In this document: one piece after another, positions 17,539-26,902 of the stretch | Layout of the letters: the number at the start of each line of letters is the position of its first letter | Numbering within the stretch: the stretch's first letter is position 1 | NCBI GenBank assembly: GCA_016871155.1 | Contig: VFZO01000010.1 | Coordinates: forward strand, 1 to 60,165 | Direction of reading: 5' to 3' | Source: Acidobacteriota bacterium | Lineage (GTDB): Bacteria > Acidobacteriota > Terriglobia > Bryobacterales > Bryobacteraceae | DNA length: 60,165 bases | Position numbers and translations under genes: made by a program | Notes under the pieces: generated by a model | Told to the model about the DNA's origin: nothing | What the model saw: the letters and a program-made list of their open reading frames with translations, nothing else | Databases searched by the model: none

Positions 17539-18749
17539 AGCCAGTCCTCATCGTCGGCGGCGGAATGATCACCCACGATCAGATCCTGCCCGCGCTTTAC
17601 AAGATGCAGCGGAACGGTGAAGTGGGGCCGATCTCCGTGTGTGCCCAGCACCATCGAACGGTCAAGGCGCTGGCCGAGGCGCCGGCGATTCTGAAAGCGT
17701 TCCCCGGCCAATCGTTCGCGGCATTCCCGGAGGCAGGCGCCGAGGGTCCTCAGCCAGATCGATACAAGGACCTGATTCGCCAACTGCCGCCGCGCTCGAT
17801 CGTCGTGGTCGCGCTGCCGGACCAGGTGCATTTCTCCGCAACGATGGAAGCGCTGCGCCACGATCAGCACGTGATCTGCGTGAAACCGCTGGTGCTGACG
17901 GCACGCGAGTCGATTGAGATCGAGAACGAAGCCCGCCGCCGCGATCTGTTCGTTGGCGTCGAGTACCACAAGCGATTCGACGACCGCTCCCACAAGGCCC
18001 GCCAGTTCTATCGCGAGGGCCGCCTGGGCGAGTTCAAGCTTGGAACTGCGCGTCTGATGGAGAAGTGGTACTACCGCGAGTCGAACTTTCAAAATTGGTG
18101 TACGTGCGAAAACACGGATTGCTTCACCTACATCGGTTGTCATTATGTCGACCTTGTCCACTTCATCACGGGCTTGCTGCCCGTGGCCGTCTCCAACTAC
18201 GGCATCGTCGACACGTACCCGAATGGGAATAAGGGCTACCTGTGGTGCGACACACGCGTGCGATGGTCGAACGGCGCGGTATTGAACCTGCAGACGACGC
18301 TCTGTTATCCGAACGAGGGTCCCGGCCCCAACACCCAAGGCATGACACTTTACTGCGGTGGAGGGACTGGCGCGATGCTTGACCACAGCGACCAGTACCG
18401 CGGCCTTGGGTATACCTTCTCGAGGAAGTCCGATGCGCCGGGTGCGACGTTCCACTCTGAGCCGAGCCCGGACTACTTCCAGTACAACGATCTCGGCGGA
18501 CCCGGCCTTGAGCCCGTCGGCTATGGCGTTCGCAGCGTCGAGCATCTTGTCAAGACCATCTACAAGGTCGACGCTGCCCAGGATCGCGCCGCACTGCTGC
18601 GAAAGATCGACAGCGCCGGTGTTCTCGCCACACCCGCCAATAGCCGGTACAACGAACTGGTTGTGGAGGCCGGCCGGCTCTCTATATTGAACGGGGGGCG
18701 CGAAGCGCTGATCGAGTACAGCCCCGCAGCCCGCGCCTGCCTGCCGTGA
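17535..18749 (+). CDS. Gfo/Idh/MocA-family NAD(P)-dependent oxidoreductase
   Basis: A 404-residue cytoplasmic dehydrogenase. The Rossmann fingerprint is at the N-terminus (VLIVGGGMITHDQILPAL). VVVALPDQVHFSATMEAL and the HVICVKPLVLTARES segment follow; the usual E-K-P of the family reads V-K-P here, with the catalytic lysine kept. The second half has the substrate-domain motif YIGCHYVDLVHFITG, whose conserved Asp and His act in catalysis in Idh-type enzymes. Members oxidise or reduce a sugar or cyclitol hydroxyl. Four-base overlaps with the genes on both sides (ATGA upstream, GTGA downstream) mark a tight three-gene operon. Confidence 0.88.
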   Translation: MKPVLIVGGGMITHDQILPALYKMQRNGEVGPISVCAQHHRTVKALAEAPAILKAFPGQSFAAFPEAGAEGPQPDRYKDLIRQLPPRSIVVVALPDQVHFSATMEALRHDQHVICVKPLVLTARESIEIENEARRRDLFVGVEYHKRFDDRSHKARQFYREGRLGEFKLGTARLMEKWYYRESNFQNWCTCENTDCFTYIGCHYVDLVHFITGLLPVAVSNYGIVDTYPNGNKGYLWCDTRVRWSNGAVLNLQTTLCYPNEGPGPNTQGMTLYCGGGTGAMLDHSDQYRGLGYTFSRKSDAPGATFHSEPSPDYFQYNDLGGPGLEPVGYGVRSVEHLVKTIYKVDAAQDRAALLRKIDSAGVLATPANSRYNELVVEAGRLSILNGGREALIEYSPAARACLP

Positions 18750-19114
18750 CCGAAGAAGAGATCGCCGCGTTTCTGGAGGACAGCGGCTACCCCGCTCACA
18801 TCGTCGCCGCCGGCAGCGAAGGTTTGGTGGCCCGCTGGCACGAGTTCGTCGAGGAGGTGGAACGCGGCTACCCGTACCGCCTCGGCGACTACCGCCACGA
18901 TCTCGACCTCCGCGGCGCCATCTCCGTTCTGGGTCTGGATGATCGCGTTCGCGACGCCGACGAACGGTTCGCCGGATTGCTCACCGGCCGGGAGGTCCGC
19001 GTGTGGGAGTCCGCCGGCGAGGATCGCTGGTGGGACTTCGGCTATCCGCGCAACGCGGGCGGTGCGCTGCTGCGAGATCTTCGGGCCGCCAATCTGGTCG
19101 AGCGGGAACTCTGA
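18746..19114 (+). CDS. Small acidic protein of unknown function
   Basis: A 122-residue acidic protein with no signal peptide or membrane segment. GTG 18746 overlaps the oxidoreductase stop (GTGA), so it is coupled to that gene. The N-terminal half (ITEEEIAAFLEDSG, REVEEVERG-like charged helices) is helical; aromatic residues cluster near the end in EDRWWDFGYPR. No family was recognised. Its position suggests an accessory subunit or regulator of the aminotransferase-oxidoreductase pathway. Confidence 0.65.
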   Translation: MTEEEIAAFLEDSGYPAHIVAAGSEGLVARWHEFVEEVERGYPYRLGDYRHDLDLRGAISVLGLDDRVRDADERFAGLLTGREVRVWESAGEDRWWDFGYPRNAGGALLRDLRAANLVEREL

Positions 19115-19377
19115 CGATGCGGCGTCGCGGGCATGGCGCCCGCTTCGCCACATCGATCAGGATCCATGGCGGATCGAGAACGCGCGTGCCGTTACCGGTG
19201 GCGCTGATCGAAGTCCAGGTACCCGATGTTGAAGAACCGCTAAAAGCATCCAAGACAGAGCGTGCTGGTCAGGCACTCTTATCAGTAGTGCGCCGAAGGC
19301 ATCGACCGTTTCGCGGCTAACTCGATTTTTCTTCCGCAGAACCGTAACGCACGGTTTCGATTATCCTGGGAAAACCG
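19115..19377. other. 263-base intergenic region
   Basis: No gene is supported; open frames here on both strands are short and lack ribosome sites. The proximal part is GC-rich. The distal part holds the 19340-19356 inverted repeat listed separately and a GATTAT stretch that could be a -10. Confidence 0.5.
19340..19356. promoter_or_regulatory. Short inverted repeat, possible operator
   Basis: AACCGT and ACGGTT form perfect 6-base arms around AACGC, ending 21 bases before the ATG of the permease-phosphatase gene. A dimeric repressor could bind here, but the arms are short enough to arise by chance. Confidence 0.25.
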
Positions 19378-22300
19378 ATGTGGCACGCGCTCCGCTCCTG
19401 GTCGGGAGCCAAAGGTACTGCGACCCTTGCCGTCCTGGCGCTTGCGATCGGCATCGGCTCGGCCACGGCGATTTTCACCTTCGTTAACGCGTTATTGCTA
19501 ACGCCGCTTCCGTATCCGGGCGGGAGCCGCTATGTAGCCATATACGCTACCAACAGCAAAGACCCTGGCCACTTCAGCTTCAGCAACTACAACGATCTGC
19601 GGACCTACGCGGAGCAGTCCCGTTCCTTCGACATCTTCGGCTGGTATCGGACCATTGAGTACAACGTCTCGGCGCCTGGCGCGCCGCAGGCTGTTGTGGC
19701 CGCGCTGGCCACACCGGCGTTAGTGAACGGAATCGGCGTGCAGCCGGTCCTCGGCCGCTGGTTCGTCGACGATCGCGGAGTGGTGCTCTCGCATTCATTC
19801 TGGCAGCGGCTAGGCGGCGATCCGGCCCTGGTGGGAAAAACGATCACGGTGGACCGGAGGATTCTCACGGTGACGGGCGTGATGGGGCCGGACTTCGTTC
19901 TCCCGTTCGAACGTCCGGAGGTGGCCTTCTGGGCCTACCTGGATCCGGACGGAAAAAACCTCAACCCGTATGAAGCCTGGTATGTCGCGTACGCACGCCG
20001 TAAGCCGGATGTGCCCCGCGCGCAAGCGGAGGCCGACCTGAAGCGCATCGCTGCAAACATCGCCGCCGAACCCAACTCCAAGCGCGAGAACTATATGGTC
20101 AGCGTCGCGGAGCCGAACGTGATGATTGCCTCCGACGCCCGGGCCCCGCTTTTGCTGATGTTCGTCGCGGCGCTGCTCCTGCTGCTGCTCACTTGTGCGA
20201 ACGTGGCTGGCCTGGTACTCTCCCGTTCCGTGAGCCGCGCGCGGGAAACCGCGGTGCGCGTGGCGCTGGGCGCCTCGCGCGGGGCGCTCTTGCGCCAATA
20301 CCTCGGCGAGGGGTTGCTGCTGGCGGCCGGTGGCGCGGCGCTGGGCTCCGCGCTGAGCGTGTTCCTGATCCGGTGGATTGTAGATCTCGTCGGAGACCAA
20401 TCGAACGCACAGCTCAACGTCCATTTCGACGCTAAAGCGCTCGCCTTTGCGCTAGCCGCGGCGATCATTTCAACGCTGCTCTTCAGTCTGGCCCCTTTGT
20501 GGCAAGCTCACCGCACCCAACCCGCCGATGCTCTGAACGAGAACGTTCGAGCCTCGGCCGGCGCGCGGACACGCAACCTTTCGCGCGCTCTGGTCATCGC
20601 CGAAGCCGGCCTGGCCTTCACGCTGCTGGCCTCCGGGCTCGTGATTGTCCGGCACCTCTTCGGCCTGTCCAATACGTGGCCGGGATTCAACATCCAGAAT
20701 CTTGTCACGTTTTCGATCACCGTCCCAAACCCGGTCTTCCGCGACAACGATCAACGCGTTCGATACCAACTGCGCCTCACCGACGAACTCAAGAGCGTGC
20801 GTGGCGCCGATTCGGTGGCATGGACCAATGACCTTCCCATCGCCGGCTGCTGTTTCGGCTCCAGCGTCTATCCGGAGCCCATGGCGCCGGGTGTCGCTCC
20901 GGAGCGCCGAATGAGCATGCAGGCTATCAGCCCGGGTTATTTCGAAACGCTTGGCCTGGCGCCTCGCCGGGGGCGTCTGCTGGAAGAGGCCGATGGCCGT
21001 TCGGAAGTGATTCGCGTTGTGGTGAACGAAAGGGCGGCGAAGCTGTACTGGCCAACGCGAGACGCTCTCGGAGCGCGCGGCCGGTTCATGTCCGAGCGCG
21101 GCTCGCAGTTCGAGGTGGTCGGCATAATCGGTGACATCAAGAACGACGGTCTCGGCAAGACGCCCGAGCCGGAGTTCTACCTGCTCGGGACGCAGTTCGC
21201 CTGGCAAGTGATGCACTACGTAATCCGCTCCCGGATGCCCGGCACGGAACTGCTGCCGGAAATCCGCCGCGCCGTTCAGCGAGTGGACCCGGAGTTGCCG
21301 GTCCGGAATCTCTCCACTATGCGGGGGCAGGTCCGGGAGTCTTTAATCCTTGAAACCGTCAGCGCCGCGATGGCGCTATTTTTCGCTACTACGGCATTGT
21401 TGCTGGCCGGCCTGGGAATCTACGGAGTTGTTGCCTACGGCGTCCGGCAGCGGACGGTGGAATTCGGCACGCGCATGGCGCTGGGCGAGGAGCGGTCCAG
21501 TATCTTCCGGCTCGTTACGCGCTCGGCGCTCCACATGGCGGGCTTCGGCATCGCGCTTGGCTTGGCCGGGACCGTCGCGGTACTTCGGCCGCTGCGAACG
21601 GTTTTTCCGGTAGAGACCACCGACCCTCCGGTGCTGATCATCACCGCGCTGATTATAACCTTCGTGGCGGTTTTCGCCTCCGTGCTGCCGGCTTGGAAGG
21701 CTACGTGGGTTCCGCCGCTGTCCGCCATCCGCAACGAACCCGAAAGCGTCTGGTCCGCGCTGCGCCGTGGCTTAACCGCGGCATTTCACGAAGAGCAGTC
21801 GATCCCGGAATCTCCTCTCATCGCCGCCATCTCCCAATCCTCGCGGGACGCCTCATCCTTCGACGAAGCGATCCAACGCTCGCTCGAGGCGTTGCGGGAT
21901 AGTGTGAAGGCGGAGATGGTGGAGCTGCGCGAACAGGGTTCGGGCTTTCTCGCCAACCGGCTGCGCTACTACACGCGGCCTCTCCCTATGGGCAAGGCGG
22001 AGTTCGAAACCTGGGAGCGCTGGGCGGCCGAGCACAAGCCGCAGTACACCGCCGAACTGCGGGCGCTGCGCGAAACCGGCGCCACACTCGCCGTGCCGCT
22101 GGAATCGAAGAACGTGGTTCTGCTGGGCGGCCGCGAGAGCTTCAGCTCCGCCGAACGCGACCTGCTGGCCCGCGCCGCCGGACACCTGTCGCTGCTTGTC
22201 GAGAACGGCCGCCTCACTGGCCGCGTCGTCGAACAGGAAAAGGTCCGGCGCGATCTGGATCTCGCCATCGAAGTACAGCAGCGGCTGCTGCCCTCGCGGG

Positions 22301-22977
22301 CGCCCGTTTCGAACGACGCCCAGTTCGCCGGTGTCAGCGTGCCCGCCCGTTTCGTCGGCGGCGATTACTTCGACTACATCGACACCGGCGACGGCCGGCT
22401 CGGTATCGTGGTGGCTGATATCGCCGGGAAGGGCGTAGCTGCCGCTTTGATTATGGCTTCCGTGCAGGCGACGTTGCGCATCGTCGCCGCCGAGCAGGGT
22501 CTGCCGCTGGCCGCACTCGCGGCCAAGATGAACGGCCTGCTCCACCGGACCACGCAATCCAAGAGCTACGCGACGTTTTTCTACGCCCAGTTGGACGGCC
22601 CTCTGCTGCGGTACGTCAACGCCGGACACAACCCGCCCTACGTCCTTCGCGCCGGCACCGATGAGATTGTTGAACTTCCCGCCGGCGGCACGGTTATAGG
22701 CCTATTTCCACAAATGAAGTACGAAGCGGCCGAGCTGCCAATGCGGCCCGGCGACGTGCTAATCGCCTTTACCGACGGCGTCACCGAAGCGTTGAACACG
22801 GCCGAGGAGGAATACGGCGAAGATCGTCTCAAAGAGCTGGTGAAGAGCGTCGCCCATCTCCCCGTCGACGGGATGGCGGACGTGATCAAGAAGGCGCTCA
22901 GCGACTGGATCGGCAAAGCCGAGCAGCACGACGACCTGACGTTCGTGGTTGTAAAGCTATCGCCGCGGGCGGATTAA
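19378..22977 (+). CDS. ADOP-type ABC permease fused to a GAF-like region and SpoIIE/RsbU-type PP2C phosphatase
   Basis: A 1199-residue membrane protein in one uninterrupted frame. Residues 1-~785 form a full ADOP/MacB-like permease: first helix at ~14-40 ([18 protein letters not shown]), periplasmic domain ~45-250, helices at ~256-282, 308-335, 353-375 and 403-428, a second periplasmic domain ~430-650, helices at ~660-685, 716-735 and 750-772. Residues ~800-945 form a cytoplasmic GAF-like region. A short helical segment ([20 protein letters not shown], ~952-971) precedes a PP2C domain (~975-1195) with GGDYFDY (994-1000), VADIAGKG (1012-1019), [20 protein letters not shown] (1131-1140) and HDDLT (1184-1188). 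All metal-binding Asp look intact. The layout suggests a periplasmic or membrane stimulus switching a Ser/Thr phosphatase, as in partner-switching anti-sigma systems, but no antisigma factor or antagonist lies nearby. Stop codons overlap proS. Confidence 0.88.
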   Translation: MWHALRSWSGAKGTATLAVLALAIGIGSATAIFTFVNALLLTPLPYPGGSRYVAIYATNSKDPGHFSFSNYNDLRTYAEQSRSFDIFGWYRTIEYNVSAPGAPQAVVAALATPALVNGIGVQPVLGRWFVDDRGVVLSHSFWQRLGGDPALVGKTITVDRRILTVTGVMGPDFVLPFERPEVAFWAYLDPDGKNLNPYEAWYVAYARRKPDVPRAQAEADLKRIAANIAAEPNSKRENYMVSVAEPNVMIASDARAPLLLMFVAALLLLLLTCANVAGLVLSRSVSRARETAVRVALGASRGALLRQYLGEGLLLAAGGAALGSALSVFLIRWIVDLVGDQSNAQLNVHFDAKALAFALAAAIISTLLFSLAPLWQAHRTQPADALNENVRASAGARTRNLSRALVIAEAGLAFTLLASGLVIVRHLFGLSNTWPGFNIQNLVTFSITVPNPVFRDNDQRVRYQLRLTDELKSVRGADSVAWTNDLPIAGCCFGSSVYPEPMAPGVAPERRMSMQAISPGYFETLGLAPRRGRLLEEADGRSEVIRVVVNERAAKLYWPTRDALGARGRFMSERGSQFEVVGIIGDIKNDGLGKTPEPEFYLLGTQFAWQVMHYVIRSRMPGTELLPEIRRAVQRVDPELPVRNLSTMRGQVRESLILETVSAAMALFFATTALLLAGLGIYGVVAYGVRQRTVEFGTRMALGEERSSIFRLVTRSALHMAGFGIALGLAGTVAVLRPLRTVFPVETTDPPVLIITALIITFVAVFASVLPAWKATWVPPLSAIRNEPESVWSALRRGLTAAFHEEQSIPESPLIAAISQSSRDASSFDEAIQRSLEALRDSVKAEMVELREQGSGFLANRLRYYTRPLPMGKAEFETWERWAAEHKPQYTAELRALRETGATLAVPLESKNVVLLGGRESFSSAERDLLARAAGHLSLLVENGRLTGRVVEQEKVRRDLDLAIEVQQRLLPSRAPVSNDAQFAGVSVPARFVGGDYFDYIDTGDGRLGIVVADIAGKGVAAALIMASVQATLRIVAAEQGLPLAALAAKMNGLLHRTTQSKSYATFFYAQLDGPLLRYVNAGHNPPYVLRAGTDEIVELPAGGTVIGLFPQMKYEAAELPMRPGDVLIAFTDGVTEALNTAEEEYGEDRLKELVKSVAHLPVDGMADVIKKALSDWIGKAEQHDDLTFVVVKLSPRAD

Positions 22978-24416
22978 TACGATTTCGCGATCACCACACG
23001 CTGCGCCACCTCTTCGCCGGAGAGAATGCAGCGGCCCGGTCCATCGAACTCGTCGACCAACGGGATATTCCGAACCGTGGCCTTGAACTCCTTCAATTTC
23101 GCGTCGTTGGCCGGATCGTCCTTCAGGTGCGCCATCACAAACTTGCCGCCGCCCTTTTCCGCCGTTACGTCGTCGAGGATGGAACGAACCTCGTCCAATG
23201 AGTTCGCCAGAACGGTGTTGTTCTTCAGGCGCTGTTTGGCCTTCGCCAGCAGATCGGACTGCATCGCGTCCAGGGTCGCGTGAAACTTCGGCGTCAACTC
23301 CGCCTGCGGAATCACTTCCTTTGCCCCGGTGTCCCGGCGCTTCATCACGACATTGCCAGACGCCAAATCGCGCGGCCCCAACTCCAAAACCACCGGCACG
23401 CCCTGCCGCTCCCAATGGAAAAACTTCGCGCCCGGCGTCTGCCCATCCCGCGTATCGAGATGTGCGCCGATCGACTGGGCGAGCCTCGCGGCCGCCTCCA
23501 TCACCGGGCTCCGCTCCTCTTCCTTGCGATAGATCGGCACGACAACGGCCTTCCGCGGCGCGACCTTCGGAGGGAGCACCAAACCTTTATCGTCGGAATG
23601 CGTCATGATCAACCCGCCGATGAGCCGTGTTGAAACGCCCCAACTGGTCTGCCAAACATGTTCCAGCTTGCCTTCTTTGCTCTGGAACTGAACGTCAAAC
23701 GCCTTGCCGAAATTCTGCCCCAGGTCATGCGAGGTGCCGGCCTGTAGCGCCAGCCCGTTCTGCATCATCGCTTCGATCGAGTAGGAACAGAGCGCGCCGG
23801 CGAACTTCTCCGCGCGTGTCTTCACGCCCTGAATCACCGGCATCGCCATGACGTCCTCGGCGACCTCCGCATAGACGCGGAGCATCCGCACCACCTCCTC
23901 CAGCGCCTCCTCATGCGAGGCGTGCGCCGTATGGCCCTCCTGCCAAAGGAATTCGGTGGTCCGGAGGAACATCCGCGTGCGAAGCTCCCAGCGCAGCACG
24001 TTGGCCCACTGGTTGATCAGCAGCGGCAGATCCCGGTAGCTCTGAATCCATTTAGCGAAAAAGTGCCCAACGATGGTCTCAGAGGTCGGGCGGATCACAT
24101 ACGGCTCTTCCAGCTTCTTGCCGCCTGCGATGGTTACGACGGCCAACTCCGGCGAGAAGCCCTCCACGTGCTCGGCCTCTTTTTTCAGAAAGCTCTCCGG
24201 AATCAGCAGCGGCAGGTAGACGTTCTGATGGCCGGTGGCTTTGAAGCGCTGGTCCAGTTCCCGCTGCAGGACCTCCCAGACAGCGTAACCGTTCGGCTTG
24301 ATGACCATGCAGCCCTTGACGATTTCGGCCGGCTCGGCCATGTCGCCTTGCAGGACGACGTCTTGATACCAGGTTGCGAAATCCTTCGCGCGGGGAGTGA
24401 TGGGAGATTCAGCCAT
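22974..24416 (-). CDS. proS: Prolyl-tRNA synthetase, archaeal/eukaryote-type short form
   Basis: A 480-residue class II synthetase that charges tRNA-Pro. Motif 1 lies around [17 protein letters not shown], motif 2 around [16 protein letters not shown], and motif 3 around [24 protein letters not shown] and [14 protein letters not shown] shape the proline and ATP pocket. The anticodon-binding domain starts near residue 285 (KAVVVPIY), and the protein ends in the C-terminal Ser-Tyr typical of this ProS type. There is no editing insertion, consistent with type 3. The methyltransferase gene ends 25 bases upstream on the same strand and may share its transcript. Confidence 0.93.
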   Translation of the reverse strand: MAESPITPRAKDFATWYQDVVLQGDMAEPAEIVKGCMVIKPNGYAVWEVLQRELDQRFKATGHQNVYLPLLIPESFLKKEAEHVEGFSPELAVVTIAGGKKLEEPYVIRPTSETIVGHFFAKWIQSYRDLPLLINQWANVLRWELRTRMFLRTTEFLWQEGHTAHASHEEALEEVVRMLRVYAEVAEDVMAMPVIQGVKTRAEKFAGALCSYSIEAMMQNGLALQAGTSHDLGQNFGKAFDVQFQSKEGKLEHVWQTSWGVSTRLIGGLIMTHSDDKGLVLPPKVAPRKAVVVPIYRKEEERSPVMEAAARLAQSIGAHLDTRDGQTPGAKFFHWERQGVPVVLELGPRDLASGNVVMKRRDTGAKEVIPQAELTPKFHATLDAMQSDLLAKAKQRLKNNTVLANSLDEVRSILDDVTAEKGGGKFVMAHLKDDPANDAKLKEFKATVRNIPLVDEFDGPGRCILSGEEVAQRVVIAKSY

Positions 24417-24441
24417 TTTGAATGTGAATCTTCCAGTCTAT

Positions 24442-25212
24442 CTATCTCTTGCGCGCGATCGCCAAGATTGTGTGGCCGTACTCGGGCGTCGGCAGACCAG
24501 ATCGCAGCCAGGCACGCTCCAGGCTCAGATAGGCGCGCAGCAACTTCGCGCGCAAATCCGACTCCTCGCGAAGGGCGATTCCCTTCACCGGCGCTTCGTC
24601 GGCATGGGAGGGCACGCGCCGGCGCCTAAGTTCCTCGACAAACGAGGGGATGACGTTAACCCGCCGCAAAAAAACCAATTCGAACCCAATCGACTCTAGT
24701 CGGCGCCGCAAACTCTCGCAGGTGTAGGAATGGTTCATGTCGGCATCCGGAGGATTCGGTATCAGACGCCGCGTCGCGCGCAAGCGCAGTGCCACCACAC
24801 CCCCAGCCTTCAATACCCGGTGAAATTCCGCGATCGCCGTGTGCGCGCCAGCGATTTCCATGTGTTGCAGGACGTCAGCGCTGTGAACGACATCGAACCA
24901 ATCCCCGCGCAGGGGAAGCTTATCGGCGGACCCGGCCACCAGCGCGGCCTCGCTGCGGCGGCCCGCGAACAAAAGTGGCGGCAGGTAGTATTCGACGCCG
25001 GCGGCGAGGGCGGGCCGGAACCGTTCGGCGAAATCCCGCAGAAACAGGCCGGTTCCACAGCCGGCGTCCAGCACGCGGCAGCCCTGCCCCACTCCCTGCG
25101 CTGCGAGCAATTCGAGTGTGAGCAGGCGCATGGAGGCCGTCCAGGGGTGGACGGCCTCCAATGCTGCCATGCGGTCAAAATAGGCCTGATCGAATTCGGT
25201 AACCAACTCCAC
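24442..25212 (-). CDS. Class I SAM-dependent methyltransferase (Methyltransf_11/25-like)
   Basis: A 256-residue soluble enzyme. The SAM pocket shows motif I VLDAGCGTGLFLRDFA, a ready post-I acidic patch replaced by GVEYYLPPLLF, and motif IV DVVHSADVLQHM, then HRVLKAGGVVALRL. The pattern fits small-molecule or sugar methyltransferases such as UbiE/COQ5 relatives. GTG 25212 is the only plausible start and lacks a good ribosome site. It begins 14 bases after the stop of the collagen-like gene, on the same strand, so it may be co-transcribed and could modify that protein's glycans; this is inference only. Confidence 0.8.
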   Translation of the reverse strand: MELVTEFDQAYFDRMAALEAVHPWTASMRLLTLELLAAQGVGQGCRVLDAGCGTGLFLRDFAERFRPALAAGVEYYLPPLLFAGRRSEAALVAGSADKLPLRGDWFDVVHSADVLQHMEIAGAHTAIAEFHRVLKAGGVVALRLRATRRLIPNPPDADMNHSYTCESLRRRLESIGFELVFLRRVNVIPSFVEELRRRRVPSHADEAPVKGIALREESDLRAKLLRAYLSLERAWLRSGLPTPEYGHTILAIARKR

Positions 25213-25226
25213 AGTGTAGAGCTAGT

Positions 25227-26792
25227 TTATTCGCAACGCCACGCGGTCCGTATGATCAACGCTCCGCTCGTGGCGGCGGGAAGACTGCCGGAGCCGCCAA
25301 TTTCCAGCGACATTCTCTGACCCGCCGTTATCGAAGCTGTGCTGGAGGTGTTAACGCAACTGCTTCCATTATCGGGAATCGAGCAAGTCAGGGACGTCGC
25401 CGCGCCGTTCACTCGAACCGTAAAGGAAGTGTTGAATCCGGCGGAAGCGGCATTCCAACTGACGTATAAATCTTTCAGCGTGCAGGAGAGCGGCACGATG
25501 GCCTCCGCCTCCGACTCTGCGGTACGAACGATTGAGGCATTCGGCACGTAGTAGCGAGGCAGGCTGGAGCCGGTACCCAGTATGTTCGTCATCTGAAAGA
25601 CCGCTCCACCGCCACCCGTTCCAGTGGGTCCGGTCGCGCCGGTAGCACCATTTGCGCCCGCCGAACCGGTCGGGCCTGTGGCGCCCGTTGGTCCAGCTAC
25701 CGTCGAGGCGGCACCGGTTGCGCCTGTCGGACCGGTCGCACCCGCGGAGCCTGTGGAGCCCGTTGGCCCGGCCACGGTCGAGGCCGCACCGGTTGCGCCT
25801 GTCGGACCGGTCGCACCCGCGGAGCCTGTGGAGCCCGTTGGTCCGGCCACGGTCGAGGCCGCACCGGTTGGGCCAGCCGGCCCGGTAGGACCTGGAGGGC
25901 CGGCCACCGTGGATGCCGCGCCGGTCGGCCCGGCGGGGCCTGTTGGACCGGGCACGCCCGTCGGCCCGACGGGTCCTGCAACCGTCGACGCCGCGCCGGT
26001 CACGCCCACCGGTCCGGTTGGGCCGATTGGACCGGCAACCGAGGACGCCGCGCCCGTGGGACCGGTGTGTCCGATCGGACCCATGGGACCGCTCGGACCG
26101 GTTAATCCGGTCGCGCCCGCGGGACCAATCGGACCCTGCAAACCGGGCAAACCCTGTGCGCCGTCCGAGCCAATCGCGCCCTGTTCACCGCGAGGTCCTT
26201 GCGGCCCCGTAGCGCCTGTCGGTCCGGGAATCGTGGAAGGCAGACCCGGCAAGCCAGTCGAACCTGTCGGGCCTGTCGGCCCAGTGGCGCCTGTAGAACC
26301 GGGAACCGTCAATGGAAACTGAACCACCGAAACGTTCACGCCCGCCGCCACCGGCTGTGCGAAACGGTTCGGGTCCAACGGCGCCAGCATGACGTCTCCG
26401 GACGTCACCTGGCTGAACCGCGCCATGGCCCCGATGGTGATGGTATCGGCGACGCCCAGCGGCATCGCCGGGCCAATATAGCTCAGCGTGATCTCGTTCT
26501 CACCTGGCCCGGCCGTTACGGTAAAGTCCTGCGCTGGGAATTTCGTGGAGCCGATGACAACAGACGGCCTCACCGTCTCTACCTTGGCTCCCGGCACCTG
26601 AAGCGAGAATCGGAACGTATCGCCGGATTGAATCGGCTCGGTCGCCGCGGCGTTCAGATTCGACAAGGTAATCTGCAATTCAGACACCTTCCTCGATTCG
26701 AACGCGGGTGGCGCAACAGTGAATTTTGGAACTATTTTGGTCTGGGTGTCTTGAGCCCAAGCGGCGCTCACGACGAGGATACTCGCAAACAC
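25227..26792 (-). CDS. Secreted collagen-like repeat protein
   Basis: A 521-residue exported protein. After the signal ([12 protein letters not shown], cut before QD) comes a beta-rich N-terminal domain (~15-165). Residues ~167-400 are Gly-X-Y collagen-like repeats rich in GPTGPT, GPIGPT and GATGPT; bacterial collagens of this kind form trimeric rods. The repeats are broken at regular points by an ASTVAG/ASSVAG insert that shifts the Gly register. The final ~125 residues (from GGGGAVFQM) are a compact beta-rich head with Cys pairs. GTG 26792 is preferred: AGGAGG at 26802-26807 lies nine bases upstream and the promoter below would start transcription near 26830. GTG 26828 would give a longer, Arg-bearing signal peptide and cannot be excluded. 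Confidence 0.85.
   Translation of the reverse strand: MFASILVVSAAWAQDTQTKIVPKFTVAPPAFESRKVSELQITLSNLNAAATEPIQSGDTFRFSLQVPGAKVETVRPSVVIGSTKFPAQDFTVTAGPGENEITLSYIGPAMPLGVADTITIGAMARFSQVTSGDVMLAPLDPNRFAQPVAAGVNVSVVQFPLTVPGSTGATGPTGPTGSTGLPGLPSTIPGPTGATGPQGPRGEQGAIGSDGAQGLPGLQGPIGPAGATGLTGPSGPMGPIGHTGPTGAASSVAGPIGPTGPVGVTGAASTVAGPVGPTGVPGPTGPAGPTGAASTVAGPPGPTGPAGPTGAASTVAGPTGSTGSAGATGPTGATGAASTVAGPTGSTGSAGATGPTGATGAASTVAGPTGATGPTGSAGANGATGATGPTGTGGGGAVFQMTNILGTGSSLPRYYVPNASIVRTAESEAEAIVPLSCTLKDLYVSWNAASAGFNTSFTVRVNGAATSLTCSIPDNGSSCVNTSSTASITAGQRMSLEIGGSGSLPAATSGALIIRTAWRCE
25711..25860. repeat. 75-base tandem repeat in the collagen-like gene
   Basis: Two adjacent 75-base units, 25711-25785 and 25786-25860, appear identical except for one base (GGCCCGG versus GGTCCGG). 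Each encodes the 25-residue unit beginning [16 protein letters not shown]. Near-identity of the two copies suggests a recent duplication and possible length variation between strains. Confidence 0.85.
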
Positions 26793-26836
26793 GAGTCCGG
26801 GCCTCCTACAGCATAGATCTGCAGGCACTCTGGGTC

Positions 26837-26865
26837 AGTATACGGGACGCCTACGAAATTTCCAA
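26837..26865 (-). promoter_or_regulatory. Promoter of the collagen-like gene
   Basis: On the minus strand, TTGGAA (26860-26865) and TATACT (26837-26842) are separated by 17 bases, a good match to the housekeeping sigma consensus. Transcription would begin near 26830. Confidence 0.6.
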
Positions 26866-26902
26866 ACGATTTAGCTGGCGTGGCACCAACAAGACGCTCG
26901 TA

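Noticed and set aside
25711-26040. Repeat array considered as CRISPR
   Set aside because: Units are in-frame coding repeats of varying spacing with no unique spacers or cas genes.
25624-26322. Repetitive Val/Ala/Pro-rich open frame opposite the collagen-like gene
   Set aside because: It is the complement of the Gly-X-Y repeats; the minus strand has a signal peptide, promoter and ribosome site.
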